64,000 nucleotides of DNA from Dermacentor variabilis (lineage: Eukaryota; Arthropoda; Arachnida; Ixodida; Ixodidae), in NCBI RefSeq assembly GCF_050947875.1, contig NC_134568.1, positions 251,985,767-252,049,766 of the forward strand. Direction: 5' to 3'. This document shows positions 13,199-23,253 of the stretch, piece after piece. The notes under the pieces were generated by a model, which saw nothing but the letters and a program-made list of their open reading frames with translations, did not search any database and was not told the origin of the DNA. How positions within the stretch are numbered: the stretch's first letter is position 1; each line of letters begins with the position of its first letter. Position numbers and translations under genes: made by a program.

Positions 13199-13432
13199 AT
13201 TAAATTAAGTCAAGGAGTTTTACGTGCCAAAACCACGATCTGATTAGGAGGCACGCCGTAGTGGGGGACTCCGGATTAATTTTGACCACCCGGGGTTCTT
13301 TAACGTGTAACTAAATCCAAGCACACGGGTGTTTTCGCCCCCATCTAAATGCGGCCGCCGTGGCCGGGATTTGATCCCGCGACCTCCTGCTTAGCAGCGC
13401 AATACCAAAGACACTAAGCAACCACAGCGGGT
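13199..13432 (-). mobile_element. tRNA-derived SINE (Ruka-like), nearly full length
   Basis: On the minus strand it starts at a tRNA-like head ('acccgctgtggttgcttag') with an A-box-like segment and a B-box-like 'gggatcaaatcccgg'. It then runs through 'gcggccgc', 'aaagaaccccgggtggtc' and 'gtggttttggcacgtaaaa' to an AATTTAATT-type tail. Head, body and tail match a common tick SINE that I recall as Ruka. It overlaps no gene. The same family occurs at 8606, 40269 and 58173, always in minus orientation here. Confidence 0.7.
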
Positions 13433-14836
13433 CGGAGACTAACTGGATATTTTTAGCGTGAGAAAGCAAGCTGATGGCACTTGAGAAACCACTAGTCACT
13501 TTTTTTTTTTTTTTTTGCTTATACATGGGGGTTTGGCGAACTTCACTTTATCCACTTCTGTGAGCTTCACAGCCGTGCATATAGGGACGAAAACAAAGCA
13601 AAATAATAAAGGAAGTGTGCATTGCCACGGCCGTTTTGACATGGGCCTCACGAAATGCTAACCAGCGTGCTCGGCGTGACATGAAAACTGCGGCGATCTG
13701 CACGTATTTTGGAATGTTAAACCAGCGTTCTCCCCAGAACGTTAGAAGACATTGTTATCCACACATATGTACATTCTCAAGAACGCCCGGCCATGATCAA
13801 CCATGGCACTTCTTATAGTACGTCAGCAGTGTGCGGGACTTTAGACGCACAACGATGTCGTACACCTGCTTAGTCATTGTACTCATGCCGGGAGAAAAAA
13901 AAATCTTACTTACAAACTCCACTGGCAGTGAATTTCCTCGACAGGGCAAGCTTTAAAAAAGTTAATTTGCAAAGGTTACTGTTCGAAGCGGTGAGCACAG
14001 AAGATATGTAAACGCAATCATTGGCTCCTTTTTGCCTGCATCCTGCGTGTTTGCGTACAGACAATTGTTGCTGCCGACGCTTTTCCATCAGCAGGTACAA
14101 GTGGAATCTGGTTGCTGCTCTTTACAGCATTTTGTGCTCTTAGTAGAGCTCAAAGTGACAATATAGTTGTCTTGATCGCACGTCAGTCAAAGATCCACAC
14201 AACAGCAGCGTTCAATGTAAACCAGGAGTTGCAAAGGGTTGCATGCCTCTGTCGAAATTCTCATCGAAGACAGCGTACCCCGCTTCGCTTTCGTCGGGTG
14301 GGCGCTCGGTCCGCCGGACAACCTGCGGCGACTCGGCAGGCCTTTGGCTGCCTCGCAGACCTGCCATTAGCCATTTCCTGGCGTCTGCTGTTCCTAGATA
14401 GCCCCGTACAGAATGCGCTTCGTTTGAACATGCGCTCGGCGATTACACAGGTGCATTTGTATGCGCATAACGTAGGCGACATCCGATTCGTTCCGTGAAA
14501 CCGAACGAGACAAAAGTGCCGCCCCCGCGAAGCTGCAAAATAAATATAACTTATTACAGCAGTCGACGCGTTTCGTGCAAAGTGTGAACCACATGTCGTG
14601 GTCATTCGCTTGGTCTCCCGTTGAAGCATGTAGCAAGCCAGAAATGTTCTCGCCCGGCAACCGCTGCACTTGAAGCTGCAAGTGAGTTACGTACGCCATA
14701 TGTCCACTGCAACGTTTTGAAAAGTGATTTCGCAATCGTGTAGCTCAGTGGAAAAGAGATTTGAAGACACACTGATGAGGATGTCTATTAGCGCCCTGAA
14801 GAAGGAAACTATAGCGTATACCGTATGTATGTATAC
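13433..14836. other. non-genic stretch
   Basis: A T-run at 13501-13516 and mixed AT-rich DNA. Frames at 14112-14498 (plus) and 14261-14735 (minus) overlap and show no domain. The final bases, 'gtatgtatgtatac', are the left flank of the solo LTR insertion. Confidence 0.45.
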
Positions 14837-15557
14837 TGTTACGTTTCGCCTACGACGCGCGGTTTAGCCGGCGCGACTGCAACAAAGCGGCAGACATTTT
14901 GGCCCGTTCGGCGTCGCCGCTACGCTCCCCGCCAAGCGCGTCCAGGCATGTTCCGATGCCACGTGTCTTCATGTGCGTGTGTGAGTGTATGTGCCATTGT
15001 GCCCGACCAGAGGCGCTACGAGAGTAGAAGTCACCTTCTCCTCCCAGTCATTGTGCCCGACCAGAGGCGCTACGAGAGCAGAAGTCACCTTCTCCTTCCA
15101 GCCATTGTGCCCGACCAGAGGCGCTACGAGAGTAGAAGTTACCTTCTCCTCCCAGTCTTTGTGCCCGACCAGCGGCGCTACGACAGTATGCGTCACCTTA
15201 TCCCATTGTACAATCACGTGCTCGTCTATTGAGGGGTTCCTTCTTGCCCTCAACTGCGAGAGTATAAAAACAGCTGCCCCCGGACGCCGAAAGGAAGGCT
15301 CCGATTTCTTCTGTTGAGTAAAGTGCTCTCCCGTCTCTCTACTTCGGTCAACCTGACCGCCAACTCTTTGCGATGTTAAAATAAACAAGTTGTTTTGTTG
15401 TTACCAGTCGACTCATGCTTTGCCGGGACCTTCGGATGCTTCCAGTTGTACCCCAGGCCGCCAGGCCAACGCTACCCTTGGGGCTTGCGACCCAGGTGCA
15501 ACCACGGGCGTCAGCGCCGAGTTCCCAATAACCGTTGCCATCGGTGGGATTCAAACA
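14837..15557 (+). mobile_element. solo LTR of the Gmr1-like retrotransposon family
   Basis: A 721-bp LTR starting TGTTACGTTTCGCC and ending ATTCAAACA, flanked by a 4-bp ATAC duplication (14833-14836 and 15558-15561). It aligns throughout with the LTRs of copies A and B, including the CpG-rich start, tandem U3 repeats, TATAAAAA at 15263-15270 and the AATAAA region near 15380. No internal sequence remains, so it arose by LTR-LTR recombination. It is more diverged than the LTRs of A and B (for example TGTTACG versus TGTTGCG), so it is probably older. Confidence 0.93.
14995..15197 (+). repeat. 54-bp tandem repeat inside the solo LTR
   Basis: Three full 54-bp units (14995, 15049, 15103) and a partial fourth, each beginning 'cattgtgcccgaccagagg' or a close variant. 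They lie upstream of the TATA box, in the U3 position. The unit is homologous to the 53-bp and 47-bp units of copies B and A but has its own sequence. Confidence 0.9.
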
Positions 15558-15672
15558 ATACATACATACATACATACATACATACATACATACATACATA
15601 CATACATACATACATACATACATACATACATACATACATACATACATACATACATACATACATACATACATA
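15558..15672. repeat. (CATA)n microsatellite, 115 bp
   Basis: About 28 CATA units start directly at the 3' edge of the solo LTR, and the target duplication ATAC is part of the array. The sequence left of the LTR is a short GTAT run, so the LTR inserted at a pre-existing tetranucleotide tract. Confidence 0.95.
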
Positions 15673-17115
15673 ACGCGTCAAAGGCAGAGGGTGCAGCTAA
15701 TATTTTTTACTGTGTACACACATCTAGAATAAAGGGTGGTGTTTAGCCTCCAAAGACGCCTGCGAGCAAGCTTGAATTATTTCGGTTGCGTCCAGTTACC
15801 AAGTCCGTTCAGCTGCAACATCAACGAGAATACACGTGCCATTAGTTACCACCTTGCGTTAGTTAATGGCAGACTGTGCAAAACAAATGACCCTTTATTG
15901 TTCTCTCTTTATTTTTTTTCTCTTACTTCACGAGGCAGGCGAGGGAGCTCTGTTGGGCTGAAGGACAACCTATGTTGTCCTTCAGACTAACAAAACTAAC
16001 AGAACCATCGGCAAGGGATGTTTAGCCGATGGAAGTAGCGCCGACCTGCAACTTTAATTCACGTAGTATTTTCTGTTGTCATCATTCTGTCGGACGTTCC
16101 CGCTCAGCACGGCTGCGGATGCTTTGGAAGACATCGCGCTTTGCCGCTGTCTGTCAGCTGCGCAGTCACCAGTGCAAGGATGTATCGATGGCGCTTCTGC
16201 ACAATACGCCTCCGACGGTTTACTATACCTCGAGTTCGTACAGCACAACGCCATTCCACGAGAGGAACAACCGAGCAAAATAGAGAAGTAAACGAGGGGA
16301 GTAAAAGGCGCTCTCTCGGCGGCAGAGAATGGATCATGCAGAGCCGGTGGGGAGGAGGGTCGAAGCAATATCAGCAGCCTTCTGAACTCGGCGCGAAACA
16401 AAAGAAGGGCACCGCTTCAGGCCCCGAAAGGAGGCAGGCAAGGGCGGCGCTGCAGGCGCGAAACAAAGTGCACGTCGTCGGCCGTAATAGGCGGCCATTG
16501 CGGGGCCCCGGAATGGATGGACGCCATCAGGGGCCGCTAGGCGCCGCTCGCCGACACCCACGCGGCCCCGGCCGGCAGACTCGTTACGCGCTCGTCATTA
16601 CGACACACGGCCATGCAACCTTCGCGCCCGGCATCCGTTCGTCGGCGGCTGACCGCCCGCGGGCCGCCATTCGGGACGCGCCACCGCCGACATGCGGCAC
16701 GTGCTGCGCGCCCGACAGGGGCGGCTGCGCACGACGCCATCAGCGTGGCTAGACGCGCGGGTCGTGTGGACTGCCCGACCCAACGAGCCGTCCCCTCACC
16801 CCTCTCCTTTTTTTTCTTTTTAATACCGAGGCCACCGATGGTCAGCGAATTTGACTCGGCGCTTGCGGCGAGATTTAAGAGCCTCGGTTTCCTCGAGGAA
16901 TTGATCACCCCTTTTCAATAGCAACAGAGAGCGAGAGGCACAGCCGGAACTGTGAGTTTGCTTCCGGAAACTGCGGCAGGAAATTCACTCACTTTCGGTC
17001 GACCCTGCGCATTCAAGCTTTACTCCCTGCTCTCTTTGCCTCAAATGGGAAGGCATATTGCTTAATTAAAGCTGCATGCGCAGCCACGCCCCAATTACAT
17101 CTCTAGCATTTGAGG
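15673..17115. other. non-genic stretch left of copy A
   Basis: Contains a hairpin at 15958-15985 and a GC-rich segment (about 16300-16800) in which several frames are open on both strands, none with a domain. A T-run follows at about 16810. It ends at the CTAT target duplication of copy A (17116-17119). Confidence 0.45.
15958..15985. repeat. 12-bp perfect inverted repeat
   Basis: CTGAAGGACAAC (15958-15969) and its exact reverse complement (15974-15985) are separated by CTAT. This would form a tight hairpin. No function is visible. Confidence 0.65.
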
Positions 17116-17119
17116 CTAT

Positions 17120-17989
17120 TGTTTGGATCGCGACACTGGAGCGATCTGTTGGGAACTCGGCGCTGACGCCCGTGGTTGTACCTGGGTCGCAAGCCCCAAG
17201 GGTAGCGTTGGCCTGGCGGCCTGGGGTACCACTGGAAGCATCCGAAGGTCCCGGCAAAGCATGAGTCGACTGGTAACAACGAAACAACTTGTTTATTTTA
17301 ACATCGCAAAGAGTTGGTGGTCAGGTTTGACCGAAGTAGAGAGACGGGAGAGCACTTCACTCAACAGAAGAAATCGGAGCCCTCTTTTTGGCGTCCGGGG
17401 GCAGCTGTTTTTATACTCTCGCAGTTGAGGGCAAGAAGGAACCCCTCAAAAGACGAGCACGTGAATGTACAATGGGCTAATGGTGACGCACACTGTCGTA
17501 GCGATGCCGTAGCACCATGTCGAGCACGATCTCGTAGCACCCTGTCGTGGCGCTGCGCACGATCTCGTAGCACCCTGTCGTGGCGCTGCGCACGATCTCG
17601 TAGCACCCTGTCGTGGCGCTGCCGGTCGGACACAATGACTGTAATGAGAGGATGGTCCCTGCTTTGGCATCGCCTGTTTCGGGCACAATGACTGGAACGA
17701 GATCCCTGCTTTGGCATCGCCTGTTTCGGGCCCAATAACTGGAATGAGATCCCTGCTTTGGCATCGCCTGTTTCGGGCACAATAACTGGAATGAGATCCC
17801 TGCTTTGGCATCGCCTGTTTCGGGCACAATGACTGGAATGCGAGGAGGATCCCTAGGCGGTCGCATCGCCGCAGACGCGCCTGGAAACACCTGGCGATGA
17901 GTGTTGCGGCGACGACGATCGGGCCAAAATGTCTGCCGCCCCGCCGCAGTCGCGCCGGCAAAACCACGTGTCGCAGGCGAAACGCAACA
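17120..17989 (-). repeat. 3' LTR of copy A
   Basis: 870 bp, starting TGTTGCGTTTCGCC in element orientation and ending GATCCAAACA. TATAAAAA is at 17408-17415 (reverse complement) and AATAAA at 17292-17297, about 110 bp apart, so U3, R and U5 are recognisable. A tandem-repeat block occupies U3. It matches the LTR at 23274-24143 base for base wherever I compared. Confidence 0.95.
17525..17841 (-). repeat. two tandem arrays in the U3 of the copy A 3' LTR
   Basis: A 33-bp unit occurs three times (17525-17623, beginning 'cacgatctcgtagcaccctg' on the plus strand). A second unit of 46-47 bp occurs four times plus a partial (17638-17841, beginning 'cacaatgactgg'). The same arrays lie at 23679-23995 in the other LTR. 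The 47-bp unit is homologous to copy B's 53-bp unit, lacking about 6 bp. The 33-bp array is absent from copy B and the solo LTR. Confidence 0.9.
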
Positions 17990-17991
17990 GA

Positions 17992-18001
17992 CCGCCCCGC
18001 C
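17992..18001 (-). promoter_or_regulatory. candidate polypurine tract, copy A
   Basis: In element orientation GGCGGGGCGG ends 2 nt before the 3' LTR. It is G-rich but interrupted by C, a weak polypurine tract. The same sequence precedes the copy B 3' LTR at 37365-37374. Position is the main evidence for plus-strand priming. Confidence 0.4.
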
Positions 18002-18475
18002 GGGGGAAGGAGATCCCGATGGACAGGGGACTGCATCCGCTGTCCGGAGGGATGTCGCTCGATGATGCTCATAACCGAAGTCGGGCGTCCCTTGACGTTT
18101 CTTGAGCGCCGCGCACAGAGAAGGCCTCGTTCTCTCGTTCAGGTTCGCACGGGACACTGCAAAGTGACTTCGGGAGAGTTCACATTTTTGTTCTCGTTCC
18201 CGGCAAGCGTTAGAACTACGCTGAAAACTCAACCGCTCAGTCAGCAAGCACGGCACAACCCTCACTAAGCCCTGCCAGGCTCTTTCCCCTTTTTATACCA
18301 CTGCCTAGTTCCTTACAGTAGTCTAGCATCACTCAGAACGCGTCCACAAATTGAAAAATTGCACTAGAAAGCATATCATCACTTTGAAACACTAAACAAA
18401 AGCAATATGTTAAAAAAAATCCTGCCTCAGGAAGAAAAACATCAGTAACAAACAATTTTGAGGCTGATTCCTACG

Positions 18476-21400
18476 TTAGGGGCTTCGACTTAAGCCATCG
18501 GCGTTACCGTTGAGACTCCCCTTTTTGTAACGCACCTCAAAGGAATATTGTTGTAAAGCGAGGCTCCAGCGCAGGAGGCGGCCATTTTTGGGAGAGATGG
18601 TCTGCAGCCATTGGAGAGGGCAGTGATCCGTCTCAATGATAAACCTCGAGCCGGCTAGATAGCATGACAATTTCTGAACGGCCCACACGAGACACGCACA
18701 CTCTTTCTCGGTGGCGCTATACGCCTGCTCACGACTGGTCAGCTTACGACTAGCATACAGGACGGGGTGTTCTACTTCTCCATTTTCCCGTTGGCACAGT
18801 ACAATGCCCATGCCTCGCTCACTAGCATCGCACTGAACAATGAACCCTTTTGTATAGTCTGGCGATCGTAGCACAGGCTGGCTTGTTAGGGCACTCTTTA
18901 GGGCGCTAAAAGCTCTTTCCTTTGTCTCGTCCCAGACGACTGTTTGAGGCTCTGTCTTTCTTAGAGCATCCGTCAGGGGAGCCGCGATATCAGAGTACCT
19001 AGGGATGTACCTCTGATAGTAGCCGGCGACACCCAAGAACGACCGAATATCGGTCTTGGTGCGCGGTTGCGGAAAGTCTCGCACAGCGGCCACTTTTATT
19101 TCAGAGGGGCGGCGACGACCCTGACCAATCACGTGACCGAGGTAGACAACCTCGGCCTGTGCTAACTGGCACTTAGGAGCCTTTACTGTCAAGCCTGCTT
19201 CGCGCAGGCGGGTTAGCACTGCCCGCAAGTGTGTCATATGCTCAGACCAGGATGCGGAGAATATCGCTACGTCGTCTAGATACGGTAAAGCGAATTCTTG
19301 CTGTCCCCGCAACACTTTATCCATGAGACTTGAAAAACAGTATGGCGCGTTCTTCAAACCAAAACTCAACACTTTAGGACGGAATGTTCCCATTGGTGAA
19401 ATGAACGCCGCATACCTACTAGCCTCTTCTGTAAGTGGAACCTGCCAATAACCCCTGACAAGATCTAGGGTGGAAATAAACTGAGCGCTACTAACTTTCT
19501 CAAGGCACTCCTCGATGTTAGGGATCGGATAAATTTGATCCTTAGTGATGGAATTAAGCCTGCGGTAGTCGACGCAAGGACGAGGTTCCTTGCCCGGTAC
19601 CTCAACTAAAATCAAAGGGGAGGTATAATCACTCTCACCTGCCTCAATAACACCGAGCTGTAGCATTTTCTTTACCTCAGCCTCCATAATATCGCTCTGG
19701 CGGGGTGACACCCGATACGCCTTGGATCGTACTGGCTCTGGGGAGGTAAGTTCTATATCATGAGTAAGTACCGAAGTCCTACCAGGCCTCTCAGAGAACA
19801 GACCTTGAAACTCTTGTAATAGCTGGTGTAGTTCGGTTTTATGCTCAGGCGACAGCGGTGCTTTACTGATAAGGTCACTAATGACTTGACCGGTGTCTTC
19901 CCTGTTCGTCACTGAGCCTAGTCCCGGAAGCTCGACTGGAAGCTCTTCAGGAACGTTTATCATCATGCACACCACTGCTTCCCGTTGTCTATAAGGTTTG
20001 AGCAGATTACAGTGGTAAACTTGCTGTGCTTTCCGCTTTCCTGGCAGACTTACCACGTAGTTAACGTCCGACAGTTTCTGAACAATTCGTGCTGGGCCCT
20101 CCCACTGCACGTCTAGTTTGTTGTTTAGCGATGTGCGCAATATCATGACCTCATCGCCAACCTCAAAACGACGGGCCCTGGCTGTCCGATCATAATAAAC
20201 CTTGGCCCTCTGCTGGGCCTTTGCCATTGCTTCACCTGACAACTCCTGTGCCCTTCTTAAGCGTTCGAGGAGCTTAAGTACGTACTCCACCACGACTGGG
20301 TCGTCGCCCCTACCTTCCCATGATTCTCGAAGCATGCGAAGCGGAGATCGAAGCGAGCGACCGTACACCAGTTCAGCTGGCGAAAACCCCGTAGCCGCAT
20401 GCGGCGCGGTCCATAAAGCAAACATCACCCCAGGCAGACACAGCTCCCAGTCAGTTCGATGTTCAAAACACAACGCTCTCAACACGCGCTTCATGACGGA
20501 GTGGAGCTTCTCAACGGAATTCGACTGTGGGTGGTACACTGAGCTGTGTAACAGCTTTACCCCACACCTTTCGAGAAAAGTTGTCGTCAAAGCGCTAGTA
20601 AACACTGTGCCCTGATCTGATTGAATTTCTGCAGGAAAACCAACTCGCGCAAATATGGACAGTAGTGCATTAACTATCTCAACTGAGCTGAGTTCTTTAA
20701 GCGGCACTGCTTCAGGGAACTTTGTCGCTGGGCAGATCACAGTCAAAATGTGTCTGTACCCCGTGGCTGTTACCGGCAGAGGTCCCACAGTATCAATAAC
20801 GAGCCGTCTAAAAGGCTCCGTAATGATAGGTACCAATTTCAACGGCGCCCTCGATTTGTCCCCTGGTTTGCCCACCCGCTGACAAGTGTCACATGTCCTC
20901 ACGAAATGGTCTGCGTCCCGAAAACACCCTGGCCAATAGTACTCTTGCAAGAGACGGTCCTTAGTTTTCTTAACTCCTAGGTGTCCGGACCACGAACCCC
21001 CATGTGACAAGCGCAACAGATCCTGACGATAGCATTGAGGCACGATCAGCTGATCGAACTCCACTCCTCTGCGGTCTAGATACTTCCGGTACAGGACTCC
21101 ACCTCTTTCCACAAAACGCGCAGTTTTCCTGGCGATACCTTCTTTGACATTGCAGCGCACGTTTTCCAGGCTGCCATCCTTTTTTTGCTCGGCTATCAAA
21201 GCCGACCGGCTGACTTTTAGCAACCTATCAAGTCCGTCTGACGTAGGCGCGATGAGCAAATCAGTAGATAGCTCTTCTAACTTTCCCGAATCGGGATTTT
21301 CCTCTCCAGTATCTGGCGCCTTCAACGCTACAGACTCAATTTTATTCAGTTCGGGCGTGCTCTGAATATCAGCTTGCTGCGCCTCTGACCCTTTTTCGTT

Positions 21401-22918
21401 GTTTGATAACGTCGGCCCCGCAACTACCGCCTTTGCAGCGAGCTCCCGAACCTTCGATCTGGTTAAGGCCTGAACACTAGCTTCACCAAACAAAAGCCCC
21501 TTCTCGCGCAGGAGGTGATCGGACCTGTTTGAAAATAGGTACGGGTACTGGGGTGGCAGCATAGATGACACTGCCGCCTCTGTCTCAAGCGCTCCGAAAG
21601 GTCCTTCAATAAGCACCTTTGCTACTGGCAGACACACGCTATGAGCTTCCACGGCTTGCTTGATCCATGCGCACTCGCCCGTGAACATATGGGGTTCTAC
21701 GTAAGACGGGTGAACTACATCCATCGTAGCTGCGGAATCGCGAAGCACTCGGCACTCTTTCCCGTTCACGAGGAGGTCTCGCATGTAAGGCTCGAGAAGC
21801 TTCATGTTCTCGTCCGTGCTGCCTATTGAAAAAAACACAACTTTTGGTGTTGTTTCCGGACACTGCGCCGAAAAGTGACCCGGCTTCTGGCACGTATAAC
21901 ACAAGCGCGCTCGCCTCATCTCGAACCGCTTTCTGCGTTTGGCTGCCGCCGTCTCTTTACGTTTGGTCGGACTGCTTTCGCTCGCATCCGCACTACGCGT
22001 GTCCCCCTTTAATCTCATGGGTGTGAACTTCGGCCTCTCAAACTTCGAGCCAAATTCACCCTTTTGACCGTCCTTAGCTCCGCGAGCCCGACGCGTCACA
22101 AACTCCTCGGCTAGCTCAGCGGCTTTAGCCACCGTACTCACGTCTGGCCTATCCAAGACCCAGTATCGCACGTTCTCCGGTAACCGACTATAAAACTGTT
22201 CTAGCCCGAAACACTGCAGAACTTTATCGTGGTCACCAAACGCTTTCTCTTCTTTGAGCCACTCCTGCATGTTCGACATAAGCCTATACGCAAACTCTGT
22301 ATATGACTCACTTCTGCCTTTCTCATTTTCCCGAAACTTCCGACGGAACGCCTCCGCAGACAGCCGGTACTTTTTTAGCAGACTCGATTTTACTTTGTCG
22401 AAATCCTCTGCTTCCTCTCTATCCAAGCGAGCGACTACGTCGGCCGCCTCGCCGGGTAACAAAGTGAGCAAGCGCTGTGGCCACGTTTCCCGAGAGAACC
22501 CCTGCTTCTCGCACGTTCGCTCAAAGTTAACCAGGAACAAACCAATGTCCTCTCCAAGCTTAAACGGCCGCATCAGGTCAGTCATTTTGAACAATACGCG
22601 TTCTCCTGCACCGTGTCCCTGACTTCCATTACGAGCGCGTTCCATTTCTACCTCAAGACGCTTCATTTCCAAAGCGTGTTGACGGTCACGCTCTTGTTGC
22701 TCTCGCTCTTTCTGTTCTTTACGTTCACGCTCTTCTTTTTCTTTTGCAGTCTCCCTCTCTTCAATAGTCTCAAGGCATTCCGACAGCTCGTCATCCTCAG
22801 CCTCTAACTCAAGAATAGCCTTTAGCAGTTCTGGTTTTCTGAGTTTGTCCGAGACATCCAGACCCAACTCTCTTGCAAGCTCCAACAATTTCGGTTTGCG
22901 CAACGACTTCAAATCCAT
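18476..22918 (-). CDS. Gag-Pol polyprotein, order Gag-PR-IN-RT-RH (copy A)
   Basis: One uninterrupted 1480-residue frame. Residues 1-50 are SAP-like (Leu/Lys-rich, 'KPELLKAILELEAEDDE'). Residues 50-95 form a Glu/Lys/Arg coiled coil. About 108-290 is a SCAN-like capsid ('GLEQFYSRLPENVRYWV'). The CCHC zinc knuckle is C340/C343/H348/C353. The protease motif is D394-S-A. Integrase has H639/H646/C676/C679 zinc ligands and a D709/D768/E803 triad (34 residues between the last two), followed by a GPY/F-like module ('VQWEGPARIVQKL'). Reverse transcriptase spans about 1085-1265 with D1152 and Y1213-L-D-D1216. RNase H follows ('VQCDAS', 'TEKECACLVWAV', 'IETDH', D1474). IN before RT is the Gmr1 layout. 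The start Met is the first in-frame Met after the leader and is shared with copy B. Fusing Gag and Pol in one frame implies protease processing. Integrase carries Trp where copy B has Arg ('ALWTAPHAATG'). Confidence 0.96.
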   Translation of the reverse strand: MDLKSLRKPKLLELARELGLDVSDKLRKPELLKAILELEAEDDELSECLETIEERETAKEKEERERKEQKEREQQERDRQHALEMKRLEVEMERARNGSQGHGAGERVLFKMTDLMRPFKLGEDIGLFLVNFERTCEKQGFSRETWPQRLLTLLPGEAADVVARLDREEAEDFDKVKSSLLKKYRLSAEAFRRKFRENEKGRSESYTEFAYRLMSNMQEWLKEEKAFGDHDKVLQCFGLEQFYSRLPENVRYWVLDRPDVSTVAKAAELAEEFVTRRARGAKDGQKGEFGSKFERPKFTPMRLKGDTRSADASESSPTKRKETAAAKRRKRFEMRRARLCYTCQKPGHFSAQCPETTPKVVFFSIGSTDENMKLLEPYMRDLLVNGKECRVLRDSAATMDVVHPSYVEPHMFTGECAWIKQAVEAHSVCLPVAKVLIEGPFGALETEAAVSSMLPPQYPYLFSNRSDHLLREKGLLFGEASVQALTRSKVRELAAKAVVAGPTLSNNEKGSEAQQADIQSTPELNKIESVALKAPDTGEENPDSGKLEELSTDLLIAPTSDGLDRLLKVSRSALIAEQKKDGSLENVRCNVKEGIARKTARFVERGGVLYRKYLDRRGVEFDQLIVPQCYRQDLLRLSHGGSWSGHLGVKKTKDRLLQEYYWPGCFRDADHFVRTCDTCQRVGKPGDKSRAPLKLVPIITEPFRRLVIDTVGPLPVTATGYRHILTVICPATKFPEAVPLKELSSVEIVNALLSIFARVGFPAEIQSDQGTVFTSALTTTFLERCGVKLLHSSVYHPQSNSVEKLHSVMKRVLRALCFEHRTDWELCLPGVMFALWTAPHAATGFSPAELVYGRSLRSPLRMLRESWEGRGDDPVVVEYVLKLLERLRRAQELSGEAMAKAQQRAKVYYDRTARARRFEVGDEVMILRTSLNNKLDVQWEGPARIVQKLSDVNYVVSLPGKRKAQQVYHCNLLKPYRQREAVVCMMINVPEELPVELPGLGSVTNREDTGQVISDLISKAPLSPEHKTELHQLLQEFQGLFSERPGRTSVLTHDIELTSPEPVRSKAYRVSPRQSDIMEAEVKKMLQLGVIEAGESDYTSPLILVEVPGKEPRPCVDYRRLNSITKDQIYPIPNIEECLEKVSSAQFISTLDLVRGYWQVPLTEEASRYAAFISPMGTFRPKVLSFGLKNAPYCFSSLMDKVLRGQQEFALPYLDDVAIFSASWSEHMTHLRAVLTRLREAGLTVKAPKCQLAQAEVVYLGHVIGQGRRRPSEIKVAAVRDFPQPRTKTDIRSFLGVAGYYQRYIPRYSDIAAPLTDALRKTEPQTVVWDETKERAFSALKSALTSQPVLRSPDYTKGFIVQCDASERGMGIVLCQRENGEVEHPVLYASRKLTSREQAYSATEKECACLVWAVQKLSCYLAGSRFIIETDHCPLQWLQTISPKNGRLLRWSLALQQYSFEVRYKKGSLNGNADGLSRSP

Positions 22919-23253
22919 GGCTGCTCTGAATGCTGCTTTCTCTACTGCTTACTATTGTCTTGCCGCAAACTAACCCGGCAGCAACGACAACCACAATTAC
23001 CAGCTCTGTTTCTGACACTAACAAAAAGCCTGGCAAAGCTCAGAAGAAGAAAGTCCCGCACTCACCAAACCTCGCAGGCAGGAATTCCGCGCAGTCGTTC
23101 CGCTGCAGGCAACCAGTCGTCACACAGGGCTCGTTGCACTGCTCCCGGATCGTCGTTGAGCTGCTCAGCATACTGTCAACTGCATCTCTTTGCTGCTGGC
23201 CTCCGTTGTCGCGATCTCGCCGCTGGCAGACCGTTGTTTGAAGTCGTAGGCGA

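Noticed and set aside
14738..14790. Possible tRNA gene ('tagctcagtgg' A-box-like motif)
   Set aside because: No B box at the right distance and no acceptor-stem pairing.
14985..15388. Repeating-peptide frames inside the solo LTR (units such as CPTRGATR)
   Set aside because: They are translations of the 54-bp LTR tandem repeat, open on both strands, not genes. The same applies to frames in the LTRs of copies A and B.
15390..15746. Frames with Ile-His-Thr-Tyr or Met-Tyr-Val-Cys repeats
   Set aside because: Translations of the CATA microsatellite.
17361..17780. CRISPR-like appearance of regularly spaced repeats in the copy A LTR
   Set aside because: Units are contiguous tandem repeats without unique spacers, inside an LTR of a eukaryotic element.
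20202..20615. 137-codon plus-strand frame inside copy A (and its mirror at 34801-35214)
   Set aside because: Antisense shadow of the integrase coding region; it exists only because the sense frame is constrained.
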